Shown piece after piece: positions 10,881-23,130 of a stretch of 64,000 bases of DNA. Source of the stretch: Tetraselmis striata. Lineage: Eukaryota; Chlorophyta; Chlorodendrophyceae; Chlorodendrales; Chlorodendraceae. The DNA is taken from assembly GCA_006384855.1 (NCBI GenBank), contig VCJN01000288.1, positions 1 through 64,000 of the forward strand, read 5' to 3'. Every line of letters starts with the position of its first letter. The first letter of the stretch is position 1. The translations under genes were made by a program, and so were the position numbers. Below the pieces are notes generated by a model, which did not search any database, was not told the DNA's origin, and saw only the letters and a list, made by a program, of their open reading frames with translations.

Positions 10881-13009
10881 TGATTGCTACGCACACCACG
10901 AGCACGACATAGCCTGATGCAGTGACGGTTTGGCTACCTTGCAATGGGGGGCTTCTCAGCGGCAAACTCTCAATGTATGTTGGCAGAGCAACGCAGTTGA
11001 CGCATGCCGAGTGGTCACGTAGACATTGCGACAGTGTCTCGGCCGCGTGTATTATATGTATCACGGTCGCCTGCCGGCACGCCGTACAAAATGGTAGGTA
11101 CCTTTTGTGTGTTTTAAAGTAGGTAAATGGTAGGCAAGACTTTGTGTTTCTTGCCTAAATTTGAAAATTTTAATTTGGTACCACTTTATTCCTGCCAGTC
11201 TTCCAACTACACAGGGCAGCTGTCTTGTGGCCTGGCTGCATGAACCCGCATAGCTCCGGCCGTACCCCGTAGCATGCAGCCCTCATCTGAAGGCCAGGCT
11301 TCCTGCAAATAATGCGTGCAACACGTTCTGGTGCTCTGGTACGAGTACTCTTTACGATACTTGTGATTGACGACATTGCTGCACTTCGCCATCGTTCAAG
11401 GGCAACAATAACTTCAAATACGGGAAAATGAAGAAGATGAGCAAAGTTTGCTTACTAACCAACCCTGACATCCTGTAGTGTCTATATATGGTGGAGTGTA
11501 GGCCATCACATTGTCCGGGGTATAACACTAATTCCATCTCATTTCCCCAAATCCGCGTCGGTTTATGTGGGGTTTCTTCGGTGCGAATTACTATTTCCTG
11601 ATATTATAATCATTATTTTTATTGTCTGCGCGCGAAATTATTATAAGCAACATGTGTAGCATATTGAACTTGAATTGAAATTTGTTACAACACGCGCTTC
11701 TGCTGCTGCTCTCCGCGCCCAGACTAATGTAAGGATACCGTGCAACACGCACCAGGCACTGGGTACCCACATGGGGATTTGTGTGGTACATATCCTTACC
11801 CTCCCCCCCCCCCCCCCCCCCCCCCAATAGGATGGAAGACCTTCAGCAACGTTTCGGCTTGGATTTGGTGGCGATCCGCATCGGCCGGGTCATCCAACGT
11901 GCGGGATATCATATCATGTCATATATCCTATCCTATCATATTATATATTTCTCCGCGGGATAGAACCTGGACCTAATGCGCGCGTAGAAGCACCATCCGT
12001 AAGGATACCGCGCAAAACGCACCAGGCACTGGGCACCCACATGGGAATTTGTGTGGTACATATCTTTACAACTATGTTGATATGAGGACCTGATTTCTGT
12101 AAACGCTATGATGGGAAATACAATGTGTTATTACGGCTCAGTCCAGCTACCGGCATGCCTCCTGTGGTGCCCAACCCCCCTCCTTCCTGCAGCCCAGACG
12201 GGCTGCCCCTCAGTGATACTAACCATGACTTCGCGGCTTATCCGTTTTGCGTGCCGAGTTTATCGTCTTGGAACTCCAGACGGCCTCCGTAGTGTGTTTG
12301 GTCAGCTGCACACAAGGTTCAACCCGTTGCACGGGTAGGCGTCGAGCTAGTGTGGCGCCATGTTGCCACCGATTTCTATCCGTGGGGTGCGTCCCGGAAG
12401 GGAAGCACAGGCGGCAGCCTACATGCTGTGTAGCCATATTATAAAATAATACGCATACCACATATGGTACTTGTATGCCGGTAATATGTGTACATGGTAC
12501 ATAAAAAGTAGCAACGTTCGCACAAAAAAGTCACGCGGGCATCAGTACGGGGACGTTTTAGTACCGGCGAATTCCGAAATCATATCGAATCTATAATACT
12601 TAAAGTCGGATGTAAGTATCACCCTAAAAGCCGGGCTTTCAATGGTAGGAGACAGTCCCTACTGGTAGCGCGGCCCGCCCTGGCGCGACGCGCGAGTGCA
12701 GAGGAGAGGTCAGCAAGCGACGAAACCGACGAAAAGCTGCCTATTAATCAAGAGCCCCAACGGCCCAACACGACAACGTCGGCTCCAGCGTGCCTGGAGC
12801 GCAGCAGCGCACCGAAGGCCCAGCCAACCACAAAAGTCGTGACACCCAAGGCAGGTGGTTTCGAAGGGTTTAGCTACTGAGGTTTTACTGGCAGTTGATC
12901 CTCACCCGAAACAGTATTACAGTACACGAAAAGAGGGGAGTATACGCAGGCGCCCAGCCAGCCCCGATCGGCTGTCCATAGACGCGCCGAGCCCGGCTTT
13001 CCGTCCACG
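10881..13009. other. Intergenic region with a 70-bp direct repeat and a C-tract
   Basis: No gene is supported. It holds a direct repeat at 11729-11798 and 11999-12068 (same order, offset 270, a few mismatches). The copies flank a C-run at about 11803-11825 and an AT-rich TATCC/CATAT patch at 11905-11955. The last few hundred bases are GC-richer and probably contain the promoter of the next gene. Confidence 0.5.
11729..12068 (+). repeat. Pair of ~70-bp direct repeats
   Basis: Both copies run from GTAAGGATACCG through CGCACCAGGCACTGGG and CCCACATGG to TGTGGTACATATC. Copy 1 is 11729-11798 and copy 2 is 11999-12068. About 90% identical by eye. Confidence 0.85.
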
Positions 13010-14347
13010 ATGGGGCAGCCGGCGGTGCTGCAGCGGGCCCTGAGCCTTCTGGCAACAAGACCTCTGCTCGCGGCGGCCGGTGGTGTGGCGCTGGCGGGCG
13101 CGGCGGCGATTCTTCTCTTCCCGCGCTGCCTGCCGCCCTTCGACCTGGTGCAGCCGTGGCGGCCAGGCAAGGCGCTGGCCAAGGTGGCGCAGCGCGCGAG
13201 GGAAAAGCCGAACCTGAAATACGTCGGCTACGCCACGTGCGCCGGGCTGCCTGGCCACCCGCTGCTGGCGCCGCTCACACCTGGGTCCAAGAGCCGACGC
13301 GACTTCTTCCAGTTCTCCAAGGCAAGCGGGCATCCCGGCAGCCCACCCTCGGCAACTGCCCACCCCCCACCTCGCACGCCAGCTTAGCCCACTCAGCACA
13401 TACTGGATGGCTATCTGGAGGATGTGGTGGGGCTGTCCAGTTTCACTACATAAAGCCAGCGGTGCACCTCATCACACAATCGTAGGTCTAGCGCCAGCCG
13501 CAGGGAGAAGGGATGGCCGAAAAAACGTCGGCCACGAGGGTGTCACCTGCAGCTTCAGCGTAGTTGTGGGGAGGGAAAGCTGCAGGGTGGGGGTTGGCAG
13601 GGTGCCACACCTCAGGATATATACATATAAATAACACATGAATATAAATGAATACAATTACACGTACACTGATAGACACATGGTGTGCTGGTGTCAAGAG
13701 CTGCCATGACGCCATCTCAGTGCGCCCCATTCCGCAGGAGATATCGGAGCAGCTTGCGGGGTGCCCGGGCTTCGTAGGCGACTTTCGCTGCTGGCGGCCG
13801 CTGCGGAACGAGTTCTACTGGGTCACTATCTGGGAGTCCAAGGTGGGGGCCGGGGGTGGAGGGCTGCAAGGCCCCTGGGAAGACAGGAAGGGGGTTAGCG
13901 TGCCGGGTGGCTGCGTGCAGGAGCTGAGAGGGTCGAGCGCTGCCTCGCAGGAGGCGCTGCTCCACGACTTCTGGACGCAGGGCGCACACCGGCACGCGAT
14001 GGCCTTCTATAAGCTGTACGGGGTGGACGGCAAGGCCAAGGCGCCATTCAACTACAATTTCTCTGCCACCGCACACGACATCGAGTTCATCACGCACGGA
14101 TACCACAACACCGTGCGCTACTGGCAGGCGCTGCGGGCCGCGATGCCCCCTACGATCAAGGGCGCACTGCTAGCCAGCGAGCCCAATATGTACTGCCCGT
14201 CCTTCATGCGTCCAGACGGCGACTTCGGGTAACACGCCGATGCGCATCCCTGCCTGTGCTGCTGCTCCCAGGCACCATGCAACGCTGGAATGACGGGCCG
14301 CTGTCGTGCTGCTGTTGCGCAGGGGCGACGGGTACAGCAGCAACTGA
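13010..14347 (+). CDS. Small membrane-anchored protein, possible dimeric alpha-beta-barrel fold (4 exons)
   Basis: Exons 13010-13321, 13738-13842, 13951-14228 and 14323-14347 give 239 residues with consistent phases. The first intron uses a GC donor (AAG|GCAAGC, the canonical GC-AG context); the others are GT-AG. Residues about 10-38 are a hydrophobic helix (PLLAAAGGVALAGAAAILLF), likely an anchor or signal. The middle reads KYVGYATCAGLPG..., then CPGFVGDFRCWRPLRN, then FYWVTIWESKEALLHDFW with HRHAM. This order resembles antibiotic-biosynthesis-monooxygenase or DUF3291-like dimeric alpha-beta barrels, where strand-helix-strand-(W/R)P-x-VTxWES-helix-H is typical, but similarity is weak. The C-terminal part (DIEFITHGYHNTVRYW) is unassigned. 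Enzyme activity is not claimed. Start is the first ATG before the hydrophobic segment. Confidence 0.72.
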
Positions 14348-17300
14348 AGTCTGGGCATCATGGCTCACGGGATGCTGCTAGTCCAGGCAGCGCACTCCCA
14401 CACCCCCATCATCGAGGCTGCCCCCCCCCCCCCCCCTCCCCCCCGCCCTCTCTCCCAGCCCCCGGGCCAGCTCAGTTGGGGTTGAGGCTGCTGTGTGCGG
14501 CGGAAGGGGGGTGGACGAAGACGGGCTTGCTGTTTACTAGGGTTTACTCAATACAGAGCCTAGGGTAGTCTAGGACAGGTGGGATGGTGTCAGGGTGCAG
14601 GCAGGCAGCTCTCTGGAGCACATGACGCGCCGCAACACGGGCAGCTGCTGCGGATGCGTGCCAGCTGCTTCCTCACCACTGCCGTTAAGCCTCTGCACGT
14701 GATCCTTCCGTAGTTGGCGCGACACGGTAGCCGCAGTGTGCGGAGTGAAGTAATTGGTTCCCACTTTCCATGTGGCATCATCCGTTTAGTTTCACGTTGC
14801 ATCACATTCTTAACATTACAATCCCTAAGAAACGCCTAGTGATGGCTGCAGCGCATTGCTGCTTAGCTTGCTTGGTCTCTGATGCGCATGGCCCCAATAT
14901 TCCCGAGTGCCGCCGTGCCCCGTCCTGGGACCGGTAGATGTTACCATGACTGTAACTGGCGGTGCATCGCTGCGGTGGAAAGAGCCCGGCACTCGGTGGG
15001 TGGATGCAGCACACCGTCATGGCCCGGTCGTGGCTTGACCGTTGCCAGGGTCATTAGCGCAGCGCTCCACAGGCGGTGCCGGCACACTCCTCGCTCATTG
15101 TCATCTTTCTATCAATGCATGCTGACCCAGCTAACGCATAAACGGGTGCCGACGAGGTGGAACCCGCCCAGCCTGGCATCCTAGTGTCGGACTTCATGTA
15201 TGACAACATTATGGAGAAATACAGCGAATGTTGAAAATACATAGGTAGGCGGATGCAACCCCAAGCAATCACAGCAACATTTTGTAGTCCATAATTGCCC
15301 CGCACCTAAACCAGCGGAATCAGTACATAGGCCTTGTCACATACCCTGAATGATATAGTTTCAATGCCCTGAACTCGCGAATGGTGGATAGTTATTGGGT
15401 GACGTGGTATGAGCACTACAGGGGCAGTAATTATGTCCCATTTCTATGTATGCATATGAACGATGGCGTAGTTTGTGGTTTTGAAGCATTACCGCGAATA
15501 TAGAAGCTTTGATGCTTTCACCCATATTAAATGCGCTGAGAATGTCAATGGCAACGGCCATATCAGCACGTGGCAATATCGCCGTGTCACAGGATTTCCG
15601 TATCTATACTGGATCGTCGTCTACCCGGTAAGGGCTTTCCGTACTGGTAACTGGATCGCTGCCTAAAACTAGTCCGTCGTAGAGACGCTGCAAAGTTTTC
15701 GCTGTTGCTGCCAGTTCTGTCGCGGCCCGGATGCGGTTATAATCACGGTATTTTTCCCCAGGAAGCCGTACAGGTACGCCCCTGACCAAGTTGGTCGCAA
15801 CAGGTAGTCGCTAACTGTTTCCTCTGATGATGCCGCGCATGCTGGGCATGTCGATTGAATCCGCAACCCCCCCATAGCAACACGTAATCAGGTATACGGA
15901 GGGGTGGATGCACATACAGTGTATACTCTCCCACAAAGTTTTAGCCCTACACGAATCTAGTGGGCGCATCGCTGCGCACTAGCATATAGCCAATCAGGTA
16001 TAGTGGTTCACTTATACCGAAGCTTATCTTCCATGACCTTGGTTGCAGCGCACCCTCCGAAACGTCGCGCTGATGCATCGTTTTCTGTAGCGCTCTTTTT
16101 GTGCTCACAATGAAAAAATGCCACTTTTCAACAGAAAATTGCACAATGGGATTGCACGCGTTTCAGCTTCATGGGGCTGTGCATGCCCCCAAGCTTTAAT
16201 GCACGGATAGTATGATAGCAAATGAATTAATTGTGGGATTGTCGTGCCATTTGGGTGATGACGTGGCATCGCAGCTGTACACCCGCCACTTCCCCTACAG
16301 TTTTGTCAGTGCTCGGAAGGGCCTAAAATCGCAGTCCATCGGTAGCATAGCACGCCACGCGCTACATGGTCCAAGCTCCACCATGTGGATAGCCCATATC
16401 AACGTCCTTCCGATGCACTACTGCCACGACGCAGCGTGGGAGGTGTGGGAGGCAAGATAGGCATTGTGCCACAATTACCGACTACTGCGAAATCGCACAA
16501 ATTTCTACGCATTGCGAGCAAAAAAATGTCTGCTGATTTGAAGAAACGCTAATATAGTGAAGAGTTGTTTGTTTATTTGAGACCGATCGAGGCCTCGAGT
16601 CTGAGGCACTATGGGTTGCACCTAGGTGCGCGTTACGGGACCTAACAATGGGCTCCAAAGTTTGAAAACATGTTTTTTGGCTCGCAGACCCCTTAAACGT
16701 TAGCAAATGGCAATTCTGAGCGCGAACATCCGGATGTAGACATCCCATGACTCACACGAATGCCTTTTTCCCATGCGCTTTTCAACGCGACCTCGTGCGC
16801 CTGAATCCGACAGCGTTTCACGAAGATATGCCTCTTAACACACCTCCCAAAACTGCAATTGCAGCAGTTTTTTCCAACATTGACGGCGCTCAAATTCATG
16901 TACCCTCTCGTGTAGAGACTCATTTTTGCTCAATAAAAACACGGAGTGGTCGCATGAAACCATTATGTCGGCGAATTTGAAGTAAAATCGCACTTATACT
17001 TGCCAAAAACGGTCCTTATATGCTCCGAAACTGCTTACAAGCTACAATGCTAAAAACGGCAGGCTGCGTTCTGGGGCACTTTTTGCGGCACTTTTGCGGC
17101 CGTTCTATCAATTCATCACACACTTCTCCGCGCCAAAATAACCGACATTTACCAACTCAACACGATGCACTCAGTGGCTATTGAGTGCACCTGCGGATGG
17201 TGGAATGTCATCCAATAATATTGCCGTACACCCGCGCAACAGTGAATTTCCGCGTTTTGTGTGATTTGGGGGGCAAGATTTTTGTGGGGAGGTGTACTAC

Positions 17301-19030
17301 ATATTAAAATACTCAAAATGCATGCACTAAAAAATACTCAAAATGCATGCAATGCACTAATCTGTATATATATGCATATATACAGATTAGTCGTAGCTAC
17401 TGTACCTGGGTGCACGCGACAGTAGTACACACCCTGCGACCACGGGCGGGTGACACGTAACAACTGCTCTAATTATGATTACATGAGCTAGCAGCAAAGG
17501 GCGATATATCAGGAAATCACTAACTGCTAGTCTAATTTATATATATATCAAGGATCACACGTAAAAATAAATCCATATGTAATGAAGGGCGCCAGCGCCG
17601 CCCTGCCGCTGATGATACAGCAGCATATAATATTAGTAGTTTAACATTAGTTTTAAATATCGAGAAAACGAGCGCATACCCGGCGGGACATTTCTGGAAT
17701 ATATGCGACGATTCGAGTTTTTATTGGTGACGTTATTTGAAATTTCCGTACCCAATCCGCCGCCAGTTGTCGAGAATTGGCAGCAACGACTACTGCAGTG
17801 CGCTGCTTGTCGTACCGCGTAGTATAGGCGGCCTTTTATAGCGACTAGCGACCGATTGCCGGACATGCCTGCTGAAATGAGCTGATAACTCCGCCAGTGT
17901 GACGATTGGGCAGTGCGCTGCATATTGTCCACAGCGCTGGTTCTTGTTGGTCTGATGAGCAGTAATCCTTAGTTATATTCCCGCGCACGCAGCGCCAGGA
18001 CTGTTTTGAAATTCGCCACCCCGCGCCGCGTACGGCGGTACGGTTGGAGTTCATCTTACAGCGACCACTCGCTACATCCACCAACTACTCAGTACCTGCC
18101 AAACTGCGGTGGATATAACAAGGTCGACGACCACATCTCACATCGCGTGCTGCCTGATCCGATCCGCACCACGGCGTCCCGGCGCGTCGGTCTGGCGGCG
18201 ACTGTAGCGGCTCAAACCCGGGCCCCGAGCGCGCGCCTTCGAGCCCTCCCAACAACGGCTCCCCGTGGCGGCTGCTGCTGGCGGAGTGGCGGGACGAGCA
18301 ATTGCCGCACGGTCATCTTCGTCGGCCCGAGGGCGGCGGCAGGCAGGCGGCCCGCCAATACATCCAGCGGGCTGTTCGACAAGCGGACAGCTCCGTCTGG
18401 CGTCGCGGCCTCGATAAAACCAGGCGATGCCTTCCCGGCCGGTGGCGGTGACGATGCAGCACGCAGGTGGTGCAATCGACCCGGTCGGCGGGAGAGCAGC
18501 CTCGCTGCCACGACGACACAGTACGGATAGCCTGCATCTCCTGCGCACAGCCCCACTTTCCTCCATTAGCGACTACAGCCCCATAGGCCCAGCGCTACCC
18601 GCACCGCATACCTTCCTTGATCCTCCAGCCAGGGTACATATGTGCAAGACCTGAGGTGTCCTAAGTAGGCCCGTCGTGTGCTGCTTTCGCTGCCGCGAAG
18701 TCACTTAATGAACCCTGCGAGTACTTTGCATAGCGGACCAAGGTTGCCATGGTGGAAGTACCGGCAGTACTGCCATCAGAATGCAAATTAGAGTACTGTA
18801 CCGGCAATCACGGATACTAGGGAAGACACAGCAGAGCGAGAGAGAGTAATTACCAGGGGTAACTGGTGGAATCGCCTTCTTGGAGCGGAGGGTGGTCAAA
18901 GGCTATTACCGCCTCCCAGTTTGGTTAACATCTACCAAAAGCCTTCAGGATCCTTACATGTAGTCGCCACTATAGCGCCAGGGAGGGGGGGGGATCAGTG
19001 AGTGAGCGGCCCGGTGATTAAGTGGCCTTG
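14348..19030. other. Long intergenic region, AT-rich in its middle, no gene seen
   Basis: A C-run at about 14420-14445 lies just after the preceding gene. From about 15.2 to 17.7 kb the sequence is AT-richer, with short meaningless frames. A GC-rich patch at 18.0-18.55 kb is open on both strands, but neither frame has a recognisable domain or useful splice sites. Confidence 0.45.
17357..17390. repeat. Perfect 14-bp-arm palindrome with 6-nt loop
   Basis: CTAATCTGTATATA (17357-17370), loop TATGCA, TATATACAGATTAG (17377-17390). Immediately upstream lies a short direct duplication containing ATACTCAAAATGCATGCA (about 17309-17326 and 17334-17351). Confidence 0.9.
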
Positions 19031-20256
19031 ATGCTGTCAGGGCGCTGGGTGCTGCCGGCCCTGCTCTTGGCGACCGTTCTCGCAGGCAGCGGGGCGCCCA
19101 GGAGCGCAGCGCTGGCCAGGCGGCCCACCTCCTCCTGCGCGCTCTTCGGCCGCGAGGCCGACTCCTGCCCTGCGGTGGGACCCCCCCTCCCCCCCCCCCC
19201 CCCCCCTCTCCCCTTTCCGCCAGCAGCCAGCACCTACGCACTCGTCTGCGGCACGGCCGGCGCCCTGAGCTGGCTTCCCCCTCAACCCGGCCAGATCCTG
19301 CGCAGCTACGGCGGAGAATGCCAGCCTCATGCGCCGTTTGAGCAGCGCAGCGATGACTGGTGCCTGCTCCCGCTGCAAGATGTCTCCAGGCCGCGCGGCC
19401 AACATTTAGCAGGTGGGGCGCGCTTGGCGGGAGGGTCGCGCGTAGAGGTGGCACACACGGAAGGACCGGCTCAGTGGCGCAGCGCCCCCCAGCTGGCTGG
19501 GAAGCAGTGTAGCTTGCCTCATGAATGCCCCCCCGTCCCCCCTTCCCCTTGTGCCTCAACCCTGCAGCGTTGGTGGCCCGGAACCAGAGGCTGAAGGGGA
19601 GGGGGAAGTACCTGTGGCACATGATGGATCGCGCGGGGACAGCCAGGGCGTTCCGCACAGCGAAGGACTTTCACCACTTCACCATCCACCAGGCAACCCC
19701 CTGGTCCCCCCCCCCCCTTCCCCCCCCCAAATGGGGACCATTAAGACCAGCATGGCGCGCTGCTGACTTGCTGAATCATGGCGCCGGTAGCAGGGCAACG
19801 CACTGGGGCTCCACATGGCCGGCAATGGCAGCGCCGCGGCATTCAAGGTGCGGGCACTGGCGGGCTGCCGTTCGCGCGAAGGCGGTGCTCCCCGGCAAGG
19901 CGGCTGAGCACGGCGCTCGCGGCCCGGTGTGCGCAGGGCGTGGACATCCCGGACGCCGACATCCAGCACCAGCTGGACTTCAGCACCTGCGCCGTCGTGG
20001 GCAGCTCGGAGATTTTGCTGCAGAGGCAGTACGGGGCGCAGATCAGCAGCCACAGCGTGATCATCCGCTTCAATAACGCCCCCACCAAAGGCACCCCCCC
20101 CCCCCCCGCCCCCCCCCTCCCGGCCCTTTCCTATTTCCCATCCTTGCCTCCACCTGGGGTAGTGAGGCAGGTGGCGTCCATCGAGACAACGACATAAATC
20201 AGGCGCTGTCCGCCCATAGTGGGGGATGCGGCAATGCCCTTCAGCTCTTTGCAAGA

Positions 20257-20287
<31 letters not shown>

Positions 20288-22591
20288 TCCTCTCCTCTCT
20301 CTCTCTCTCTGTTGGTGGCTCCATCTCTAACTTTCTAATCGAATCAACCGGCTTAGAGGCGACCGCCCTTTAATGATCTGTCATCTTGGATAATCTAGCT
20401 CCACATCCGTATTCATCAACTGACACAGAGCAATTAAACACAGATCGAGCACGCATATCGAGCACTCTCACGGCCATATCGTTTGTTTGGGGGGGGGGGG
20501 GGGGGGCTGGGGGAGACGGTGTCACTGGGCAATTTGCGGATCACCGTGTGAGGCACCCTGGGTTTGATCTGGCACTGGGCTCAGTTACAGGCATCGCATT
20601 GGGGGTTGGCAGCGGGTGGGGATTGGCCAGGCGGCTGCGCGCTGGTCATCACTCCCGCAGTTCGGCTGGGAACTTACGGCGGGCATTGCGGCCACACGGG
20701 GCATCTCGCTTTGGCAGGATTCGAGGGGCACGTGGGCAACCGCACCGACATCCGGATCACCAACGCCGGCTTCTCCTTCTTCAGCGAAGCAGGCGACAGG
20801 TGGGTCCCCCCCCCCCCCCCCCTGCTCCCCGGCTATCCTCACGGCACCGGCAGGCGCAGCACCAGTGCGCCCGTCAGTACTGCTCCCACCTATGGGGAAG
20901 GACGGCAGGCTTCCTCTGATGGCTGATTGCACGAAAGAATCGTGCCAAGATGCCAAGAATCGTTATCAGGCCGCGGTCTACCGTAATCATCGCCCTAATT
21001 TGTGATTCGACTGAGCCTGATCCGGTGTTTTATTGACTATATTCGAGGTCTTTATGCCAGTGTCATGATCCATGCTGATCTGCCCGATGCATCAAGGAAT
21101 CAAAGGCAGTTTGTCTGACACGTTGGCCGAATTGAGCCCTGATTTGATCCTAAGTCTAATTTCCAACTGCATCGATCAATCGCCCACCTAAGCACTTTTG
21201 ACTCAGCAATATCCGGCTGATGCATCTGATCCTGACAATATGAACGTTGTTGACGTGGATGCTCAGCGTATAGCAGCACGCGCGCATGGCGGTGTCGGGA
21301 GTGGGGAGGGAGAAAAGGGGGAGGGCGCTGACTGACGGCGGGCGGCATGCTTTGGGCCCAGGGAAACGTGTCTCATCCGACCCAGGACCGGCTTCTTCGA
21401 ATCGGACAAGCGCACGGCGGAGTACCTGACCAGTCGTGAGATGGTCAAGTGCGCCCCCCCCTCCCCCCCCCCCCCCCCCCCACTCGCCTCCCACATTGCC
21501 AGCCATGGGGACAAAGGGCAGCAAGGCGGCATTAACCAGCCCGCTTGCCGTTGAGCGTCACAAAGTCGTCACCCGGAGGATCCCCCGGCCAAACATTCCC
21601 GGGGAAGTTGGTGTATGATCGCTCATTCCAAGCCCAATGGTTCGCTCACAAAGGCCCAACACCGCCGTGGCCCACTCAGGATGAACGCATCCCGCAACGT
21701 GTGATTGGGTTTGCAGGTCGCCAAAAACACTGAAATGTTTGCTGATTTGGGGGGAGGGAGGGGGGGGGGTCAACAACAATTACAGGTAGCAAACCCAAAG
21801 CGAGGTTACGGTACTGGGATATCAAGCACGGGCCGGCGAATTGGAGGCACGCCATTGTCAACGCTCAATGCGCTACTGCGTGAAGCTCGGGCGGCAATAG
21901 TGACCGGCCAGTCCGTCCGTCCTGTCCATTCCTCGGTGTTAACGCAAAGTATGGACATCGCCCGGGGGACCCTCTCATGCTCCTGAGCCCCCCCCCCCCC
22001 CCCCCCCCCACCCCCCCCGCGCGCCGGCGCCACTCCGTCTTCCCCTTCCCGACGCTGGCGCTGCGCAGGAACTCCTGCCGGCGCGTTATGATCTCGCCGC
22101 AGTATGAGGCGTACCGGCGTGGGCTGTGGGGGCACATGGTGGGCGGCACCTACCCCAACTGGTCCTCAGGTGCGCTTCGGGCCCCCCCCCCCCCCCCCCC
22201 CCACCTCCTTCTTCCGTCCCTCGCCTCCCTGCCAACCGTGCGACGCCGTCTCCGGCGCCGAGGGCTGACGAGCTGCGCACGCCCGTCCGCAGGCTTCATG
22301 GGCGTTGCGCTGGCGCTCAACCTGTGCGGCCGTGTCAGCATTTACGGCTTCTCGTGGGACACCTCGTACTACTTTGCCAAGGTGCACCTGTCGCGGTCGA
22401 AGCGCGCCGCCGCGCTGAAGCAGGCGCCCCACCGCGGCAAAGCGAGGGCGGTGCTGTCGGCCCCTGCTGCCGACGGAGACGCGGCGCCGGGCCAGCCGAC
22501 AGGCGCGAGCGACACCCACCAGTGGTCATTGGAGGAGAAGTGTGTGCGCCGGTTTGGGCTGCGCCACCCTTGCGTGGCGCTGCGGACATGA
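19031..22591 (+). CDS. GT29 sialyltransferase-like glycosyltransferase (8 exons)
   Basis: Type II Golgi glycosyltransferase of the GT29 fold, which normally transfers CMP-sialic or related acids to glycans. Exons 19031-19412, 19568-19692, 19794-19847, 19937-20090, 20718-20799, 21386-21448, 22069-22169 and 22293-22591 give 419 residues. Introns 2 and 4 start with GC (CAG|GCAACC, AAG|GCACCC). A signal-anchor (WVLPALLLATVLAG) starts near residue 7, followed by a polyproline stem read through a C-run. Sialylmotif L lies at about 205-245 (CAVVGSSEILLQRQYG, then RFNNAPTKGFEGHVGNRT). Motif S lies at about 321-345 (FMGVALALNLCGRVSIYGF). Motif VS is HQWSLE (H-x4-E) near 394. The L and S cysteines that pair in the family are present. 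Green algae lack ordinary sialic acid metabolism, so a Kdo- or other acid-linked donor is more likely than CMP-Neu5Ac; that is inference. Confidence 0.9.
20254..20312. repeat. C homopolymer and CT-rich tract inside sialyltransferase intron 4
   Basis: About 26-28 C followed by TCTCC/CTCT repeats, all on the sense strand. A G-run lies further on at about 20490-20507 in the same 627-nt intron. Confidence 0.85.
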
Positions 22592-22972
22592 GCGGCGCCA
22601 CGGCCTTGGCGGGCCGCAGCGGCAAGCTCCAGCCCTGGCGCCGGAGGGCTTCTGTTGGCTGGGGCGCTGAGTTGGCTGCCGGGTGGGCCGGTAGCCGCAC
22701 TCTGACAACTGCGAGCGGTGGTTGTGAGGGCCCTCACTCCCATTCGCTTTCACAGGTTGTTGAAACAACTGCAATTGCAAGCATTTAGCGTGAGGGTTTT
22801 TCCTTCTACAGGGTTCAGAGGGCGCTTGGAGGGGCACATGTATATGCTGTTATCCTCGGGCGCACAGCAACCTATGGGGGTGGAGGGTTCCCGGAAACTG
22901 GTGGGCGGCGCTGTCATGCGCATTCCGTCATAGTGCACCCGCATCATCACGCTGTAAGTCGATAAGCCGCGA

Positions 22973-23130
22973 GTCGCTTTCGCCGGCGTCCTCAGAACAG
23001 CTCAGCTTCGGCGGTGCAGGGCAGCAAGTCAGCACGTTGGAAGTCATTTGCACATTCGCCCGCATCCTCAGAACAATGTTGTTCGAGCGGTGGAGGGCAG
23101 CAAGTCCGCGCGCCACAAGTCACTTTCGTT
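22973..23130 (+). repeat. Degenerate ~73-bp tandem repeat across the 3' end of the methyltransferase gene
   Basis: Units start at about 22973, 23043 and 23119, each beginning GTC(A/G)(C/T)TT. They share TCCTCAGAACA, then GCGGTG(C/G)AGGGCAGCAAGTC. The second unit contains the stop codon of the PX-methyltransferase reading frame on the minus strand. The last unit is partial. Confidence 0.75.

Noticed and set aside
18006..18566. Overlapping long frames on both strands (175 and 142 codons)
   Set aside because: GC-rich DNA keeps both strands open. Neither product has a recognisable motif, neighbouring exon or credible splice site.
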